A stretch of 64,000 nucleotides of DNA from Streptomyces sp. CB01635 (GTDB lineage: Bacteria; Actinomycetota; Actinomycetes; Streptomycetales; Streptomycetaceae), in the NCBI RefSeq assembly GCF_002803065.1, contig NZ_NNBL01000003.1, positions 455,461-519,460 of the forward strand, written 5' to 3'. How positions within the stretch are numbered: position 1 is the first letter of the stretch; every line of letters starts with the position of its first letter. This document shows, in pieces, positions 1 to 8,823 of this stretch. The notes beneath the pieces are model-generated. The model was not told where the DNA came from. It saw only the letters and a list, made by a program, of their open reading frames with translations, and did no database searches. The position numbers were made by a program, and so were the translations under genes.

Positions 1-708
1 GGCCGGTTCGGCGTCGAGCTGGCTGCGCATCCAGGCCTCGACCTCGCCCACATGGGCCGCCGCCGCGGCGCGCGCCGCCTCCGGGTCGCGGGCGACCAGC
101 GCGCGGTGGATCCGCGCGTGCTCGCGGCCCGTGCGCTCGAAGGCGCCCTCTTCCTGGTAGCCGCGCCACACTCGGGCCCGGAACGTCCGTGACGACAGCC
201 CCTCCAGGATCGCGGCCATCGTGTCGTTGCCCGCGGCCGTGGCGATCACCCGGTGGAACGCGAGGTCGTGGGAGAGGATCTCCTCGGGGTCGTCCGTCGC
301 CGCCATCGCCGCCAAGTGCAGTTCCACCTCGGCGAGTTGCTCCGGTGTGATGCGCGCGGCCGCCAGCGCCGTCGCGGTCGACTCGAGCACGCGGCGCACC
401 TCCATCAGCTCCACGAGACGGGCGCCGCGAGAGAGATCGGCGACGACGCCGAACGTCTCCAGGAGGTCCCCGGCGTTCAACTGCGTGACGTAGATGCCCG
501 ATCCGTGCCGCGCCTCCAGGGCGCCGAGGACCGTGAGCGCCCTGATCGCCTCACGCATGGAGCTGCGCGAGATGCCGAGCTGGGTGGCCAGGTCGCGCTC
601 CGTCGGCAGCCGCTGACCCGGCTCGAGCAGTCCCTCGCCGATCATCGCCTTGATCTGCTCGATGGCCCGCTGTGTCACGGTGCCCTTCTGCGGGGCGGTC
701 TGTTCCAC
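1..708 (-). CDS. GntR/FadR-type (FCD) transcriptional regulator, partial
   Basis: The gene runs off the left edge of the window: 236 codons are present and no stop is reached. Translation gives an N-terminal winged helix-turn-helix (about residues 10-75, with LPTERDLATQLGISRSSMRE and a following ALEARHGSGIYV wing). A helical FCD-type effector domain rich in His and Arg follows (RRVLES, HDLAFHRVIA, EHARIHRALVARD). The start is GTG at 708, 3 bases after a GAGGAG-like Shine-Dalgarno sequence (TGAGGAGCG). It is divergent from the fucose-type ABC operon, and a perfect FadR-like palindrome lies in the shared intergenic region. It is therefore inferred to be the local repressor, releasing DNA on binding a sugar acid or lactone intermediate. 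The effector is not visible from sequence. Confidence 0.9.
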   Translation of the reverse strand, partial: MEQTAPQKGTVTQRAIEQIKAMIGEGLLEPGQRLPTERDLATQLGISRSSMREAIRALTVLGALEARHGSGIYVTQLNAGDLLETFGVVADLSRGARLVELMEVRRVLESTATALAAARITPEQLAEVELHLAAMAATDDPEEILSHDLAFHRVIATAAGNDTMAAILEGLSSRTFRARVWRGYQEEGAFERTGREHARIHRALVARDPEAARAAAAAHVGEVEAWMRSQLDAEPA

Positions 709-752
709 GGACGCTCCTCAATATGCGGGTCCGCCGCAGTCTAGCCAGAGAT

Positions 753-765
753 GTGGTCCGACCAC
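753..765. promoter_or_regulatory. GntR/FadR-type operator (perfect palindrome)
   Basis: GTGGTC-C-GACCAC is a perfect 13-bp inverted repeat in the gap between the divergent gntR gene and the fucose operon. It matches the known TGGTC-N-GACCA core bound by FadR-class GntR regulators. Its position allows control of both directions. Binding by the adjacent regulator is inferred. Confidence 0.65.
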
Positions 766-816
766 TACGGCTTGAAACACGGAAAAGTTGGCGACGAGGG
801 GTGTTGTGGCCGCCAA

Positions 817-829
817 GTGGTCTGATAAA
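817..829. promoter_or_regulatory. second, degenerate GntR operator half-site
   Basis: GTGGTC-T-GATAAA keeps the left arm and centre of the 753-765 palindrome, but the right arm has decayed (GATAA instead of GACCA). It lies about 60 bp closer to the transporter operon, in a locally AT-rich stretch suited to a promoter. It could be a weaker second site for the same regulator. Confidence 0.4.
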
Positions 830-886
830 TATTTCCGCCATCAGGTACCAGAAGTCGCTCGATCTCGCTCGATGAGGAGCCGTCAG

Positions 887-1963
887 ATGGCCGGCAGAAC
901 AGTGCGCAAGCGGAACAGGTCGCGGATCGTCGGCGCGGCGGCGGTCGCCGCTTGCGCCGCCCTGGTGCTCACCGCGTGCGGCAGCACGAAGGACGACGTC
1001 GCCTCCGGCGGCAAGGGCGGCGGCGACGGAAAGGGCAAGGTCGGGGTCATCCTGCCGCTGCTCACCTCGCCGTTCTGGCAGTCGTACAACGACTACGTGC
1101 CGAAGATGGCGAAGTCCGAGAGCGTGGACGCGCTCAAGACCGTCAACTCCAACAGTGACCCCTCGCAGCAGATCACGGACATCAACAACCAGCTCAACCA
1201 GGGCGTCAAGGGCCTCGTCGTCGCGCCCCTCGACAGCGCCGCGATCTCCGCCGGCCTCGACCAGGCCGAACGCAAGGGCGTCCCCGTCGTCGCCGTGGAC
1301 GTCGCGCCCGAGAAGGGCAAGGTCGCCATGGTCGTACGCGCCAACAACGTGGCGTACGGCGAGAAGGCCTGCGAGTACCTCGGTCAGCAGGTCAAGACCG
1401 GCAAGGTCGTCCAGATCATGGGTGACCTCGCCTCCGTGAACGGCCGCGAGCGCTCGCAGGCCTTCCGCGACTGCGTCAAGAAGAAGTACCCGGACCTCAA
1501 GGTCCTGGAGATCCCCGCCAAGTGGGAGTCCGACACCGCCGCGTCCAAGCTGGACACCCTCCTCAACGCCAACCCGGACATCAAGGGCATCTACATGCAG
1601 GCGGGCGGCGTCTACCTCGCTCCCACCCTGCAGACCCTCAAGTCCAAGGGCCTGCTGAAGAAGACCGGCGAGAAGGGCCACATCACGATCGTCTCGAACG
1701 ACGGCATCCCGCAGGAGTTCGCCGCGATCCGCAAGGGCCAGATCGACGCGACCGTCTCCCAGCCCGCCGACGCCTACGCCAAGTACGGCATGTACTACAT
1801 CAAGGCGGCGATGCAGGGGAAGACGTTCAAGCCCGGTCCGACCGACCACGACTCGGAGATCGTCAAGCTGCCCAGCGGCATCCTCGAGGACCAGCTGCCC
1901 GCGCCGCTCGTCACCAAGGACAACGTCGACGACCCGAAGCTCTGGGGAAACACGGTCAAATGA
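887..1963 (+). CDS. sugar ABC transporter substrate-binding lipoprotein (L-fucose-type)
   Basis: This is the extracellular solute receptor of a CUT2-type (RbsB-like) sugar importer, 358 aa. An arginine-rich N-terminus and hydrophobic stretch end in a lipobox (VLTAC), so the mature protein should be a lipid-anchored exoprotein. It has a periplasmic-binding-protein type I fold: KVGVILPLLTSPFWQSYND at the start of the mature domain and the conserved GVKGLVVAPLDSAAI and YMQAGGVYLAP segments. ATG at 887 was chosen because GAGGAG lies 8-13 bases upstream. The stop overlaps the ATPase start (ATGA). Catabolic genes downstream suggest L-fucose or a related 6-deoxy or L-sugar as ligand, which is inferred from context only. 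Confidence 0.9.
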   Translation: MAGRTVRKRNRSRIVGAAAVAACAALVLTACGSTKDDVASGGKGGGDGKGKVGVILPLLTSPFWQSYNDYVPKMAKSESVDALKTVNSNSDPSQQITDINNQLNQGVKGLVVAPLDSAAISAGLDQAERKGVPVVAVDVAPEKGKVAMVVRANNVAYGEKACEYLGQQVKTGKVVQIMGDLASVNGRERSQAFRDCVKKKYPDLKVLEIPAKWESDTAASKLDTLLNANPDIKGIYMQAGGVYLAPTLQTLKSKGLLKKTGEKGHITIVSNDGIPQEFAAIRKGQIDATVSQPADAYAKYGMYYIKAAMQGKTFKPGPTDHDSEIVKLPSGILEDQLPAPLVTKDNVDDPKLWGNTVK

Positions 1964-3489
1964 GCACCTCGACGACAACCACGCCGGCGGTCAGGCCGCT
2001 GGTCGAGGCGTCGGGCATCGCCAAGCGGTACGGTCCCACGGTCGCCCTGCAGGACGGTCGCCTGACCGTCCTGCCCGGCGAGTCCCACGCCCTCGTGGGC
2101 CGCAACGGCGCCGGCAAGTCCACCCTGGTCACGGTCCTCACCGGCCTCCAGGCACCGGACGCGGGCACCCTCCTGTTCGACGGCGAGCCCGCGCCCCCGC
2201 TCAGTGACCGAGACGCCTGGCGCGCCAAGGTCGCCTGCGTCTATCAGAAGCCGACCGTCGTGCCCGAACTGACGGTCGCCGAGAACCTCTTCATCAACCG
2301 GCAGCCCGGCAGCCGCCGCGGCTTCTTCTCCTGGCGCAAGCTCCAGGAGGAGGCCGCGGAGGTCCTCGACACCTGGGACATCCACGTCGACCCCGACGCC
2401 CGCACGGCCGACCTCAAGGTCGAGGACCGCCAAATGGTGGAGATCGCAAGGGCGTTGAGCGGCGGTGCCCGCTTCATCGTCCTGGACGAGCCCACCGCGC
2501 AGCTCGACAACCGCGAGATCGAGCGTCTCTTCACGCGCATGCGTGCGCTCCAGGAGTCCGGCGTCACGTTCCTGTTCATCTCGCATCACCTCCAGGAGGT
2601 GTACGAGGTCTGCCAGACGGTCACGGTGCTGCGCGACGCCCGCTGGATCACCACGGCGCCCGTCGCGGAACTGCCGCGCGCCGCACTGGTGGAGGCGATG
2701 GCCGGCGAGGTCATCGCAGAGGAGCGCGCGGCCGCCCGCGCCGCCGTGGAACACGAGCCCGACGCCACCGTCCTCCTCGACGCGCGCGGGCTCACCTCGG
2801 AGGCGTACCACGACGTCGACCTGACCGTCCGCAGCGGCGAGGTCGTCGGGCTCGCGGGCTCCAGCGGCAGCGGCAAGATCCAACTCGCCGAGGCGTTCGC
2901 CGGACTGCACTCGCCGACCGCCGGAACGGCCAAACTGGACGGAAAGAAGCTGCCGTTCGGCGATGTGAGTGCCGCGCTCGCCGCGGGCGTCGGCTGCGTG
3001 CCGCGCGACCGGCACGAGCAGGGACTCGTCACCGGCATGACCATCGGCGACAACGCCACGATGAGTGTTCTCGGGCGCCTAGGCCGCTACGGCTTCGTCG
3101 GCACCGACCGCAAGCGCCGCTTCGCCGCCGACCTGATCGACCGCCTCGACATCCACGCGGAGGGCCCCGACCAGCCCGTGTCCGACCTCTCCGGCGGCAA
3201 CGCCCAGAAGGTCGTCATGGCCCGCGCCCTCGCCTCCGACCCCCGCCTTCTCGTCCTCATCAACCCCACCGCGGGCGTCGACGTGAAGTCCAAGGAGTCC
3301 CTGCTGTCCCGCATGGACAGCGCCCGCGAGGACGGCACCGCGGTCCTCGTCGTCTCCGACGAGCTCGACGACCTGCGCCGCTGCGACCGGGTCCTCGTCC
3401 TCTTCCACGGGAAGGTCGTCGCCGAGCACGCGGCCGGCTGGAACGACCACGAGCTGATCGCCTCCATCGAAGGAGTGGACCATGGCTGA
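1960..3489 (+). CDS. sugar ABC transporter ATP-binding protein (RbsA-like, two NBDs)
   Basis: This is a tandem ATPase (509 aa) energising a CUT2 sugar importer. NBD1 (about residues 10-245) has an intact Walker A (GRNGAGKST) and Walker B (FIVLDEPTAQLD). NBD2 (about 265-505) keeps the signature LSGGNAQKV, but its Walker A reads GSSGSGKIQ and its Walker B reads LLVLINPTAGVD. The catalytic Asp-Glu pair of the usual LDEPT is therefore Ile-Asn. Reduced activity of the second site is known in this family, but the change here is strong. It starts at ATG 1960 inside the previous stop (ATGA overlap) and overlaps the permease by 8 bp, so the three transporter genes should be translationally coupled. 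Confidence 0.92.
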   Translation: MSTSTTTTPAVRPLVEASGIAKRYGPTVALQDGRLTVLPGESHALVGRNGAGKSTLVTVLTGLQAPDAGTLLFDGEPAPPLSDRDAWRAKVACVYQKPTVVPELTVAENLFINRQPGSRRGFFSWRKLQEEAAEVLDTWDIHVDPDARTADLKVEDRQMVEIARALSGGARFIVLDEPTAQLDNREIERLFTRMRALQESGVTFLFISHHLQEVYEVCQTVTVLRDARWITTAPVAELPRAALVEAMAGEVIAEERAAARAAVEHEPDATVLLDARGLTSEAYHDVDLTVRSGEVVGLAGSSGSGKIQLAEAFAGLHSPTAGTAKLDGKKLPFGDVSAALAAGVGCVPRDRHEQGLVTGMTIGDNATMSVLGRLGRYGFVGTDRKRRFAADLIDRLDIHAEGPDQPVSDLSGGNAQKVVMARALASDPRLLVLINPTAGVDVKSKESLLSRMDSAREDGTAVLVVSDELDDLRRCDRVLVLFHGKVVAEHAAGWNDHELIASIEGVDHG

Positions 3490-4516
3490 CACGAAGGCCC
3501 CGTCGGCCTTGACCACGACAAAGATCGGAGCGCCCGGAAAGGGGCCCGCCAAGGCCGTACTGCTGCGTCGGGCTCGCGAACTGGCCCTGGTCCCGGCCCT
3601 CTTGCTGCTCATGGTGCTCGGAGCGGTCGTCAACGACTCGTTCCTCACCGAGCGCAACCTCATCTCCATCCTCGGGGCCTCCGCGGCCCTCGCGATGGTG
3701 GTGCTCGCCGAATCGCTCGTCCTGATCACGGGCAAGTTCGACCTCTCCCTGGAGTCGGTGGTCGGCATCGCGCCCGCCGTCGGCGCCCTGCTCGTCCTGC
3801 CGATCTCCCAGTCCGGATTCGGCACCGAGTTCCCGACCGTGCTCGCGCTGCTCGCGATCCTCGTCGTGGGCGCGGCGATCGGGGCCTTCAACGGCATCCT
3901 CGTCGTGAAGTTCAAGCTCAACGCCTTCATCGTGACGCTGGCGATGCTGATCGTCCTGCGTGGACTGCTCGTCGGCGCGACCAAGGGCAAGACGCTGTTC
4001 GGCATGCCCGACGCGTTCTTCTCCCTCGCGACCACGACGTTCCTGCGGATCCCGATGTCGGTGTGGCTGGCCGCGATCGCCTTCGGCGTGGTGGGCCTCA
4101 TCCTGAAGTACCACCGGATCGGACGCGCCCTGTACGCGATCGGCGGCAACGCCGACGCCGCCCGCGCCGCGGGAATCCGCGTCGAGCGCGTGATGCTCGG
4201 CGTGTTCGTCATAGCGGGCGTCCTCGCCTCGGTCGGCGGGATCATGCAGACCGGCTACGTCGGCGCGATCAGCGCCAACCAGGGCAACAACATGATCTTC
4301 ACCGTGTTCGCGGCGGCGGTCATCGGCGGCATCAGCCTCGACGGCGGCAAGGGCACCATGTTCGGCGCCCTCACCGGCGTCCTGCTGCTCGGCGTCGTCC
4401 AGAACCTGCTGACCCTCGCCCAGGTTCCGTCGTTCTGGATCCAGGCCATCTACGGCGGAATCATCCTCCTCGCCCTGATGATCGCCCGTGTGACGACCGG
4501 CCGCGCCCAGGACTGA
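3482..4516 (+). CDS. sugar ABC transporter permease (RbsC-like)
   Basis: Integral membrane channel subunit of the CUT2 importer, 344 aa, with roughly 8-10 hydrophobic segments. The family hallmark (AAVIGGISLDGGKG), near residues 280-293, corresponds to the conserved EAA-like loop of BPD_transp_2 permeases; LVLITGKFDLSLESVVG is the typical second-helix motif. The start at ATG 3482 follows AAGGAG and overlaps the ATPase gene. Only one permease gene is present, so a homodimeric channel is expected. The hydrophilic N-terminus of about 30 residues is longer than in many homologues. Confidence 0.92.
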   Translation: MADTKAPSALTTTKIGAPGKGPAKAVLLRRARELALVPALLLLMVLGAVVNDSFLTERNLISILGASAALAMVVLAESLVLITGKFDLSLESVVGIAPAVGALLVLPISQSGFGTEFPTVLALLAILVVGAAIGAFNGILVVKFKLNAFIVTLAMLIVLRGLLVGATKGKTLFGMPDAFFSLATTTFLRIPMSVWLAAIAFGVVGLILKYHRIGRALYAIGGNADAARAAGIRVERVMLGVFVIAGVLASVGGIMQTGYVGAISANQGNNMIFTVFAAAVIGGISLDGGKGTMFGALTGVLLLGVVQNLLTLAQVPSFWIQAIYGGIILLALMIARVTTGRAQD

Positions 4517-4543
4517 CCCCCGCCTCAGCAAGAAAGGCCACCC

Positions 4544-5899
4544 GTGTCTCCAACTGCCGCCCGAATCATCGCGGTTGACACTTTCGACATCCGGTTCCCG
4601 ACCTCCAGGGAGCTGGACGGATCCGACGCCATGAACCCGGACCCCGACTACTCCGCCGCCTACGTCGTGCTCCGCACCGACGCCGCCGACGGAGTCGAGG
4701 GGCACGGATTCACGTTCACCATCGGTCGTGGCAACGATGTCCAGGTCGCCGCGATCGACGCCCTGCGGCACCATGTCGTCGGCCGGGGGGTCGACGAACT
4801 GTGCGCCGACCCGGGGACGTTGAACCGCGACCTGATCGGTGACAGCCAGCTCCGCTGGCTCGGCCCCGAGAAGGGCGTGATGCACATGGCGATCGGTGCC
4901 GTCGTCAACGCCGTGTGGGACCTGGCGGCCAAGCGCGCCCGCAAGCCGCTGTGGCAGTTCCTGGCCGACGCGACGCCCGAGTGGCTCGTCTCGCAGATCG
5001 ACTTCCGCTACATCGCCGACGCGCTCACCCCCGACGACGCCCTCGCGCTCCTCAGGTCGGGCCGCGTGGGCGCGGCGGACCGCGAGAGCGCCCTGCGCGA
5101 GCGCGGCTTCCCCGGCTACACCACCTCGCCCGGCTGGCTCGGCTACTCCGACGAGAAGCTCGGCCGGCTCGCCCGGCAGGCCGTCGCCGACGGCTTCCGG
5201 CAGATCAAGCTGAAGGTCGGCGCCGACCTCGCCGACGACATCCGGCGCTGCCGCACCGCCCGCGCGGTGATCGGCCCGGACATCCGGATGGCGATCGACG
5301 CCAACCAGCGGTGGAACGTCGGCGAGGCCATCGAGTGGACCAGGGCGCTCGCCGAGTTCGACCCGTACTGGGTGGAGGAGCCGACCAGCCCCGACGACGT
5401 CCTCGGCCACGCAGCGATCCGCACGGCCGTCGCGCCCGTGAAGGTCGCCACCGGTGAGCACGTCCAGAACCGCATCATCTTCAAGCAGCTTCTCCAGGCC
5501 GGCGCCATCGACATCCTCCAGATCGACGCGGCGCGCGTCGGCGGCGTCAACGAGAACCTCGCCATCCTGCTGCTCGCCGCCAAGTTCGGTGTCCCCGTGT
5601 GCCCGCACGCGGGCGGCGTCGGCCTGTGCGAACTCGTCCAGCACCTCTCGATGTTCGACTACGTCGCCCTCGCGGGCACCACGCAGGACCGCGTCATCGA
5701 GTACGTCGACCATCTGCACGGTCACTTCATCGACCCCGTCGTGATGCGCGACGGCCACTACACGGCGCCCACGGCGCCCGGTTTCTCCGCCGCGATGCGG
5801 CCCGAGTCCATCGCGGAGTACACCTACCCCGACGGCGCGTTCTGGGCCGCCGACCTCGCCCGGCAGGGCGCCACCGACCAGAAGGGTGCAGCGGCATGA
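4544..5899 (+). CDS. L-fuconate dehydratase (enolase superfamily)
   Basis: It should dehydrate L-fuconate to 2-keto-3-deoxy-L-fuconate using Mg2+. The 451-aa protein has an enolase-superfamily N-terminal capping domain and a C-terminal barrel. Visible catalytic elements are the KxK pair in QIKLKVG, metal ligands in [16 protein letters not shown] and ATGEHVQNR, and the His base in [11 protein letters not shown]. The N-terminus ([21 protein letters not shown]) is the pattern I know from fuconate dehydratases of the Xanthomonas type. The start is GTG at 4544 after AGAAAGG, and the stop overlaps the next ATG. Activity on related acids such as D-arabinonate or L-galactonate is possible. Confidence 0.88.
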   Translation: MSPTAARIIAVDTFDIRFPTSRELDGSDAMNPDPDYSAAYVVLRTDAADGVEGHGFTFTIGRGNDVQVAAIDALRHHVVGRGVDELCADPGTLNRDLIGDSQLRWLGPEKGVMHMAIGAVVNAVWDLAAKRARKPLWQFLADATPEWLVSQIDFRYIADALTPDDALALLRSGRVGAADRESALRERGFPGYTTSPGWLGYSDEKLGRLARQAVADGFRQIKLKVGADLADDIRRCRTARAVIGPDIRMAIDANQRWNVGEAIEWTRALAEFDPYWVEEPTSPDDVLGHAAIRTAVAPVKVATGEHVQNRIIFKQLLQAGAIDILQIDAARVGGVNENLAILLLAAKFGVPVCPHAGGVGLCELVQHLSMFDYVALAGTTQDRVIEYVDHLHGHFIDPVVMRDGHYTAPTAPGFSAAMRPESIAEYTYPDGAFWAADLARQGATDQKGAAA

Positions 5900-6669
5900 C
5901 CGACGCCAGCGACGTGCAGGACCTCGCGGGGCTCAAGGCCCTCGTCACCGGCGGAGCGTCCGGGATCGGCCGGGCCACCGCCGAACTCCTCGCCGCCCGC
6001 GGCGCGAGCGTCGCCGTGCTCGACCTCGACCCGGGCAGCGTCGACAAGCCGCTGCGCGGCTACACCGCCGACGTCAGCGACGACGCCTCCGTGCGCGCCG
6101 CCGTGGCCGCCGCCGTGGCGGACCTCGGCGGCCTCGACGTCCTCGTCAACAACGCGGGCATCGGCGCCCAGGGCACCGTCGAGGACAACGACGACGACCA
6201 GTGGCACCGCGTCCTCGACGTCAACGTCCTCGGCATCGTCCGCACGACGCGCGCCGCCCTGCCGCACCTTCGGGAGTCGTCGCACGCGGCGATCGTCAAC
6301 ACCTGCTCCATCGCCGCGACGGCCGGCCTCCCGCAGCGCGCCCTGTACTCGGCGTCGAAGGGCGCCGTGTACTCCCTGACGCTCGCCATGGCCGCCGACC
6401 ACGTCCGCGAAGGGGTACGCGTCAACTGCGTCAACCCGGGGACCGTGGACACCCCATGGGTCGGACGGCTGCTGTCCGCAGCCCCCGACCCGGCCGCCGA
6501 GCGCGCGGCCCTCGCATCACGTCAGCCCACGGGACGTCTCGTCTCCGCCGCCGAAGTCGCGGGCGCCGTCGCGTACTTGGCGAGCCCGCTGTCCGGCGCC
6601 ACGACCGGCACCGCCCTGGCCGTCGACGGCGGCATGCAGGGCCTGCGCCTGCGCCCCGCGGGCCAGTGA
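5896..6669 (+). CDS. SDR-family dehydrogenase, likely 2-keto-3-deoxy-L-fuconate dehydrogenase
   Basis: Classical short-chain dehydrogenase, 257 aa. The cofactor loop is TGGASGIG (residues about 16-23), an acidic residue after the second strand (VLDLD) points to NAD, NNAG is present, and the catalytic triad includes Ser in NTCSIAAT and YSASK. The C-terminus has the usual [20 protein letters not shown] and ALAVDGG. In the non-phosphorylated fucose pathway an SDR oxidises 2-keto-3-deoxy-L-fuconate to the 2,4-diketo acid; its place after the dehydratase supports that role. Oxidation of L-fucose itself is an alternative. The start ATG 5896 overlaps the previous stop. Confidence 0.85.
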   Translation: MTDASDVQDLAGLKALVTGGASGIGRATAELLAARGASVAVLDLDPGSVDKPLRGYTADVSDDASVRAAVAAAVADLGGLDVLVNNAGIGAQGTVEDNDDDQWHRVLDVNVLGIVRTTRAALPHLRESSHAAIVNTCSIAATAGLPQRALYSASKGAVYSLTLAMAADHVREGVRVNCVNPGTVDTPWVGRLLSAAPDPAAERAALASRQPTGRLVSAAEVAGAVAYLASPLSGATTGTALAVDGGMQGLRLRPAGQ

Positions 6670-6674
6670 CCGCC

Positions 6675-7670
6675 ATGCGCACCCGCACCCTGGGCCGGAG
6701 CGGCGTCGACGTCACCGAGCTGTCCTTCGGCGCCGCCGGTATCGGCAACCTGTACACGCCCGTCACCGACGAGGAGGCCCGGACCGCGGTCGACGCGGCC
6801 TGGGACGCGGGCATCCGCTACTTCGACACGGCGCCGCACTACGGCATCGGCCTGTCCGAGCGGCGCCTCGGCGAGGCACTCGCGGCCCGGGACCGCTCGG
6901 CGTACACCGTGTCCACAAAGGCGGGACGCCTCCTCGTGCCTGCGGGCGAGGGCGGGGGCGACGACCTGGAGAACGGGTTCGCCGTGCCTGCCACGCACCG
7001 CCGCGTCTGGGACTTCAGCGCGGACGGTGTGCGCCGCTCCCTGGAGGACAGCCTGACGCGGCTCGGCCTCGACCGCGTCGACGTCGTGTATCTGCACGAC
7101 CCGGACGACCACGGTGAGCAGGCGTTCCGCGAGGCCTACCCGGCTCTTGAGCGGCTGCGCGCCGAGGGTGTCGTCGGGGCGATCGGCGCCGGCATGAACC
7201 AGGTCGCGATGCTCACCCGGTTCGTCCGCGACACCGATGTGGACGCCGTCCTGTGCGCAGGCCGCTACACCCTCCTCGACCAGGGGGCGCTGACGGAGCT
7301 GTTGCCCGAGTCGCAGGCGCGCGGCACGTCGGTCGTCGTCGGCGGCGTGTTCAACTCCGGCCTCCTCGCCGACCCGCGGCCCGGCGCGACGTACGACTAC
7401 GCGGCGGCACCCCGCGAAGTCCTGGACCGTGCCTACCGGTTGCAGGACGTGGCGCAGCGGCACGGCATCACCCTGCGGGCGGCCGCGCTCGCCTTCCCGT
7501 TCGGTCATCCGGCGGTGGCGAGCGTTCTGGTGGGCACCCGTTCGCCGGACGAAGTCCGGGACGCGGCCGAGCAGTTCGCCACCGCCGTGCCGGCCGCGTT
7601 CTGGAAGGAAGTACGCGCGGCCGGGCTGCTTCCCGACGACGTCCCCGTACCCGGAGAGGAGCACCTGTGA
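6675..7670 (+). CDS. aldo/keto reductase, likely L-fucose (D-threo-aldose) 1-dehydrogenase
   Basis: TIM-barrel aldo/keto reductase of 331 aa. Family signatures include GAAGIGNLYTPVTDEEA near the start, DTAPHYG with the catalytic Tyr, STKAGRL with the Lys, and YLHDPDD. Closest in pattern to D-threo-aldose 1-dehydrogenases, which oxidise L-fucose to its lactone, so this is the probable first oxidation step. Two in-frame starts are possible: GTG 6666, overlapping the SDR stop, and ATG 6675. ATG was preferred because homologues begin at MRTRTLGRSG, although neither has a clear Shine-Dalgarno. The stop overlaps the next gene by 4 bp. Confidence 0.85.
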   Translation: MRTRTLGRSGVDVTELSFGAAGIGNLYTPVTDEEARTAVDAAWDAGIRYFDTAPHYGIGLSERRLGEALAARDRSAYTVSTKAGRLLVPAGEGGGDDLENGFAVPATHRRVWDFSADGVRRSLEDSLTRLGLDRVDVVYLHDPDDHGEQAFREAYPALERLRAEGVVGAIGAGMNQVAMLTRFVRDTDVDAVLCAGRYTLLDQGALTELLPESQARGTSVVVGGVFNSGLLADPRPGATYDYAAAPREVLDRAYRLQDVAQRHGITLRAAALAFPFGHPAVASVLVGTRSPDEVRDAAEQFATAVPAAFWKEVRAAGLLPDDVPVPGEEHL

Positions 7671-7978
7671 GAATCGCCCTGCACACCAAGGTCCGCGCCG
7701 ACCGTGTCGACGCGTACGAGGCCGCCCACCGCGAGGTCCCGGCCGAACTGCGGAAGGCCATCCGCGCGGCCGGTGCCACGTCGTGGACCATCTGGCGCAG
7801 CGGGACCGACCTGTTCCACGTCCTGGAGTGCGAGGACTACGCCCGCATGCTCGCCGAGCTGGACAAGCTGCCGGTGAACATCGCCTGGCAGGCCCGGATG
7901 GCCGAACTGCTCGACGTCGTCCACGACTACTCGGCCGACGGTGCCGACGCGGGCCTGCCCGTCGTCTGGGAGCTGTGA
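7667..7978 (+). CDS. L-rhamnose/L-fucose mutarotase-like protein
   Basis: A small protein (103 aa) of the RhaM fold (DUF718). It should interconvert the alpha and beta anomers of a 6-deoxy sugar, feeding the right anomer to the dehydrogenase. Family features are the N-terminal strand with His (ALHTKVRADRVDAYEAAH), the central SWTIWRSGTDLFHVLECEDY and the C-terminal LPVNIAWQARMAELLD. GTG at 7667 follows GGAGAGGAG and overlaps the previous stop (GTGA). Confidence 0.87.
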   Translation: MRIALHTKVRADRVDAYEAAHREVPAELRKAIRAAGATSWTIWRSGTDLFHVLECEDYARMLAELDKLPVNIAWQARMAELLDVVHDYSADGADAGLPVVWEL

Positions 7979-8823
7979 TGACCGCGATCGTCGACGCGCA
8001 CCACCACGTCTGGGACCTCTCCGTGCGCGACCAGGCCTGGATCACCGGCGAGCAACTCGCCCCGATCCGGAGGGACTTCACACTGGACGACCTCGCGCCC
8101 CTGGCGCGCAAGTCCGGTGTCACGGCCACCGTCCTCGTGCAGACCGTCACCGTCGAGGAGGAGACCCCGGAGTTCCTCGCCCTGGCCCACGCCGGCGAAC
8201 TCGTGGCCGGAGTGGTCGGCTGGGCCGACCTCACACGCCCCGACATCGCCGACACCCTGGCCCGGCTCGCCGAACTCCCCGGCGGGCGTTACCTGAAAGG
8301 CATCCGCCACCAGGTCCAGGCGGAACCCGACCCCGAGTGGCTGCTGCGGCCCGACGTGCGCCGGGGCCTCGCGGCCGTCGCCGACGCCGGTCTGGTCTAC
8401 GACCTGGTGGTCCTGCCGAACCAGCTCCCCGCCTGCGCCGCGGCGGCCGCCGCTCTGCCCGGCCTCACCTTCGTCCTCGACCACTGCGGCAAGCCGCCCG
8501 TCGCGTCGGGCGTCACCGAGCCGTGGGCCGACGGGCTGCGCGCGCTGGCGGCCCTCCCCAACGCGGTCTGCAAACTCTCCGGCCTGGTCACCGAGGCCGA
8601 CTGGGCGACCTGGACGCCGGGGGCGCTGCGGCCGTACGCCGACGCGGTCCTGGAGGCGTTCGGGCCCGACCGCGTGATGTTCGGCTCGGACTGGCCGGTG
8701 TGCAACCTGGCTGCAACCTATGAGCAAGTCATGGAAGCAGCACAGGAGTTGACCGGATCGCTGACCGCTCCTGAGCGCGACGCGGTCTTCGGCGGCACGG
8801 CGACCCGCGTCTACGGGCTCTGA
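7978..8823 (+). CDS. amidohydrolase family protein, likely L-fuconolactonase
   Basis: Amidohydrolase_2-type TIM barrel of 281 aa. Metal-site motifs are DAHHHVWD at residues 6-13, LDHCGKPP in the middle and FGSDWPV near residue 240. This family hydrolyses fuconolactone, rhamnonolactone and 2-pyrone-dicarboxylate lactones. In this operon it should open L-fuconolactone to L-fuconate for the dehydratase. The start ATG 7978 shares a base with the preceding TGA. It is the last gene of the operon and runs directly into a tandem repeat. Confidence 0.87.
   Translation: MTAIVDAHHHVWDLSVRDQAWITGEQLAPIRRDFTLDDLAPLARKSGVTATVLVQTVTVEEETPEFLALAHAGELVAGVVGWADLTRPDIADTLARLAELPGGRYLKGIRHQVQAEPDPEWLLRPDVRRGLAAVADAGLVYDLVVLPNQLPACAAAAAALPGLTFVLDHCGKPPVASGVTEPWADGLRALAALPNAVCKLSGLVTEADWATWTPGALRPYADAVLEAFGPDRVMFGSDWPVCNLAATYEQVMEAAQELTGSLTAPERDAVFGGTATRVYGL

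Noticed and set aside
3260..5758. A 2.5-kb minus-strand open frame opposite the sugar permease and fuconate dehydratase
   Set aside because: High GC makes long spurious frames. Its product is low-complexity (Glu/Asp/Arg/Val/Leu-rich) and the plus strand has intact known proteins.
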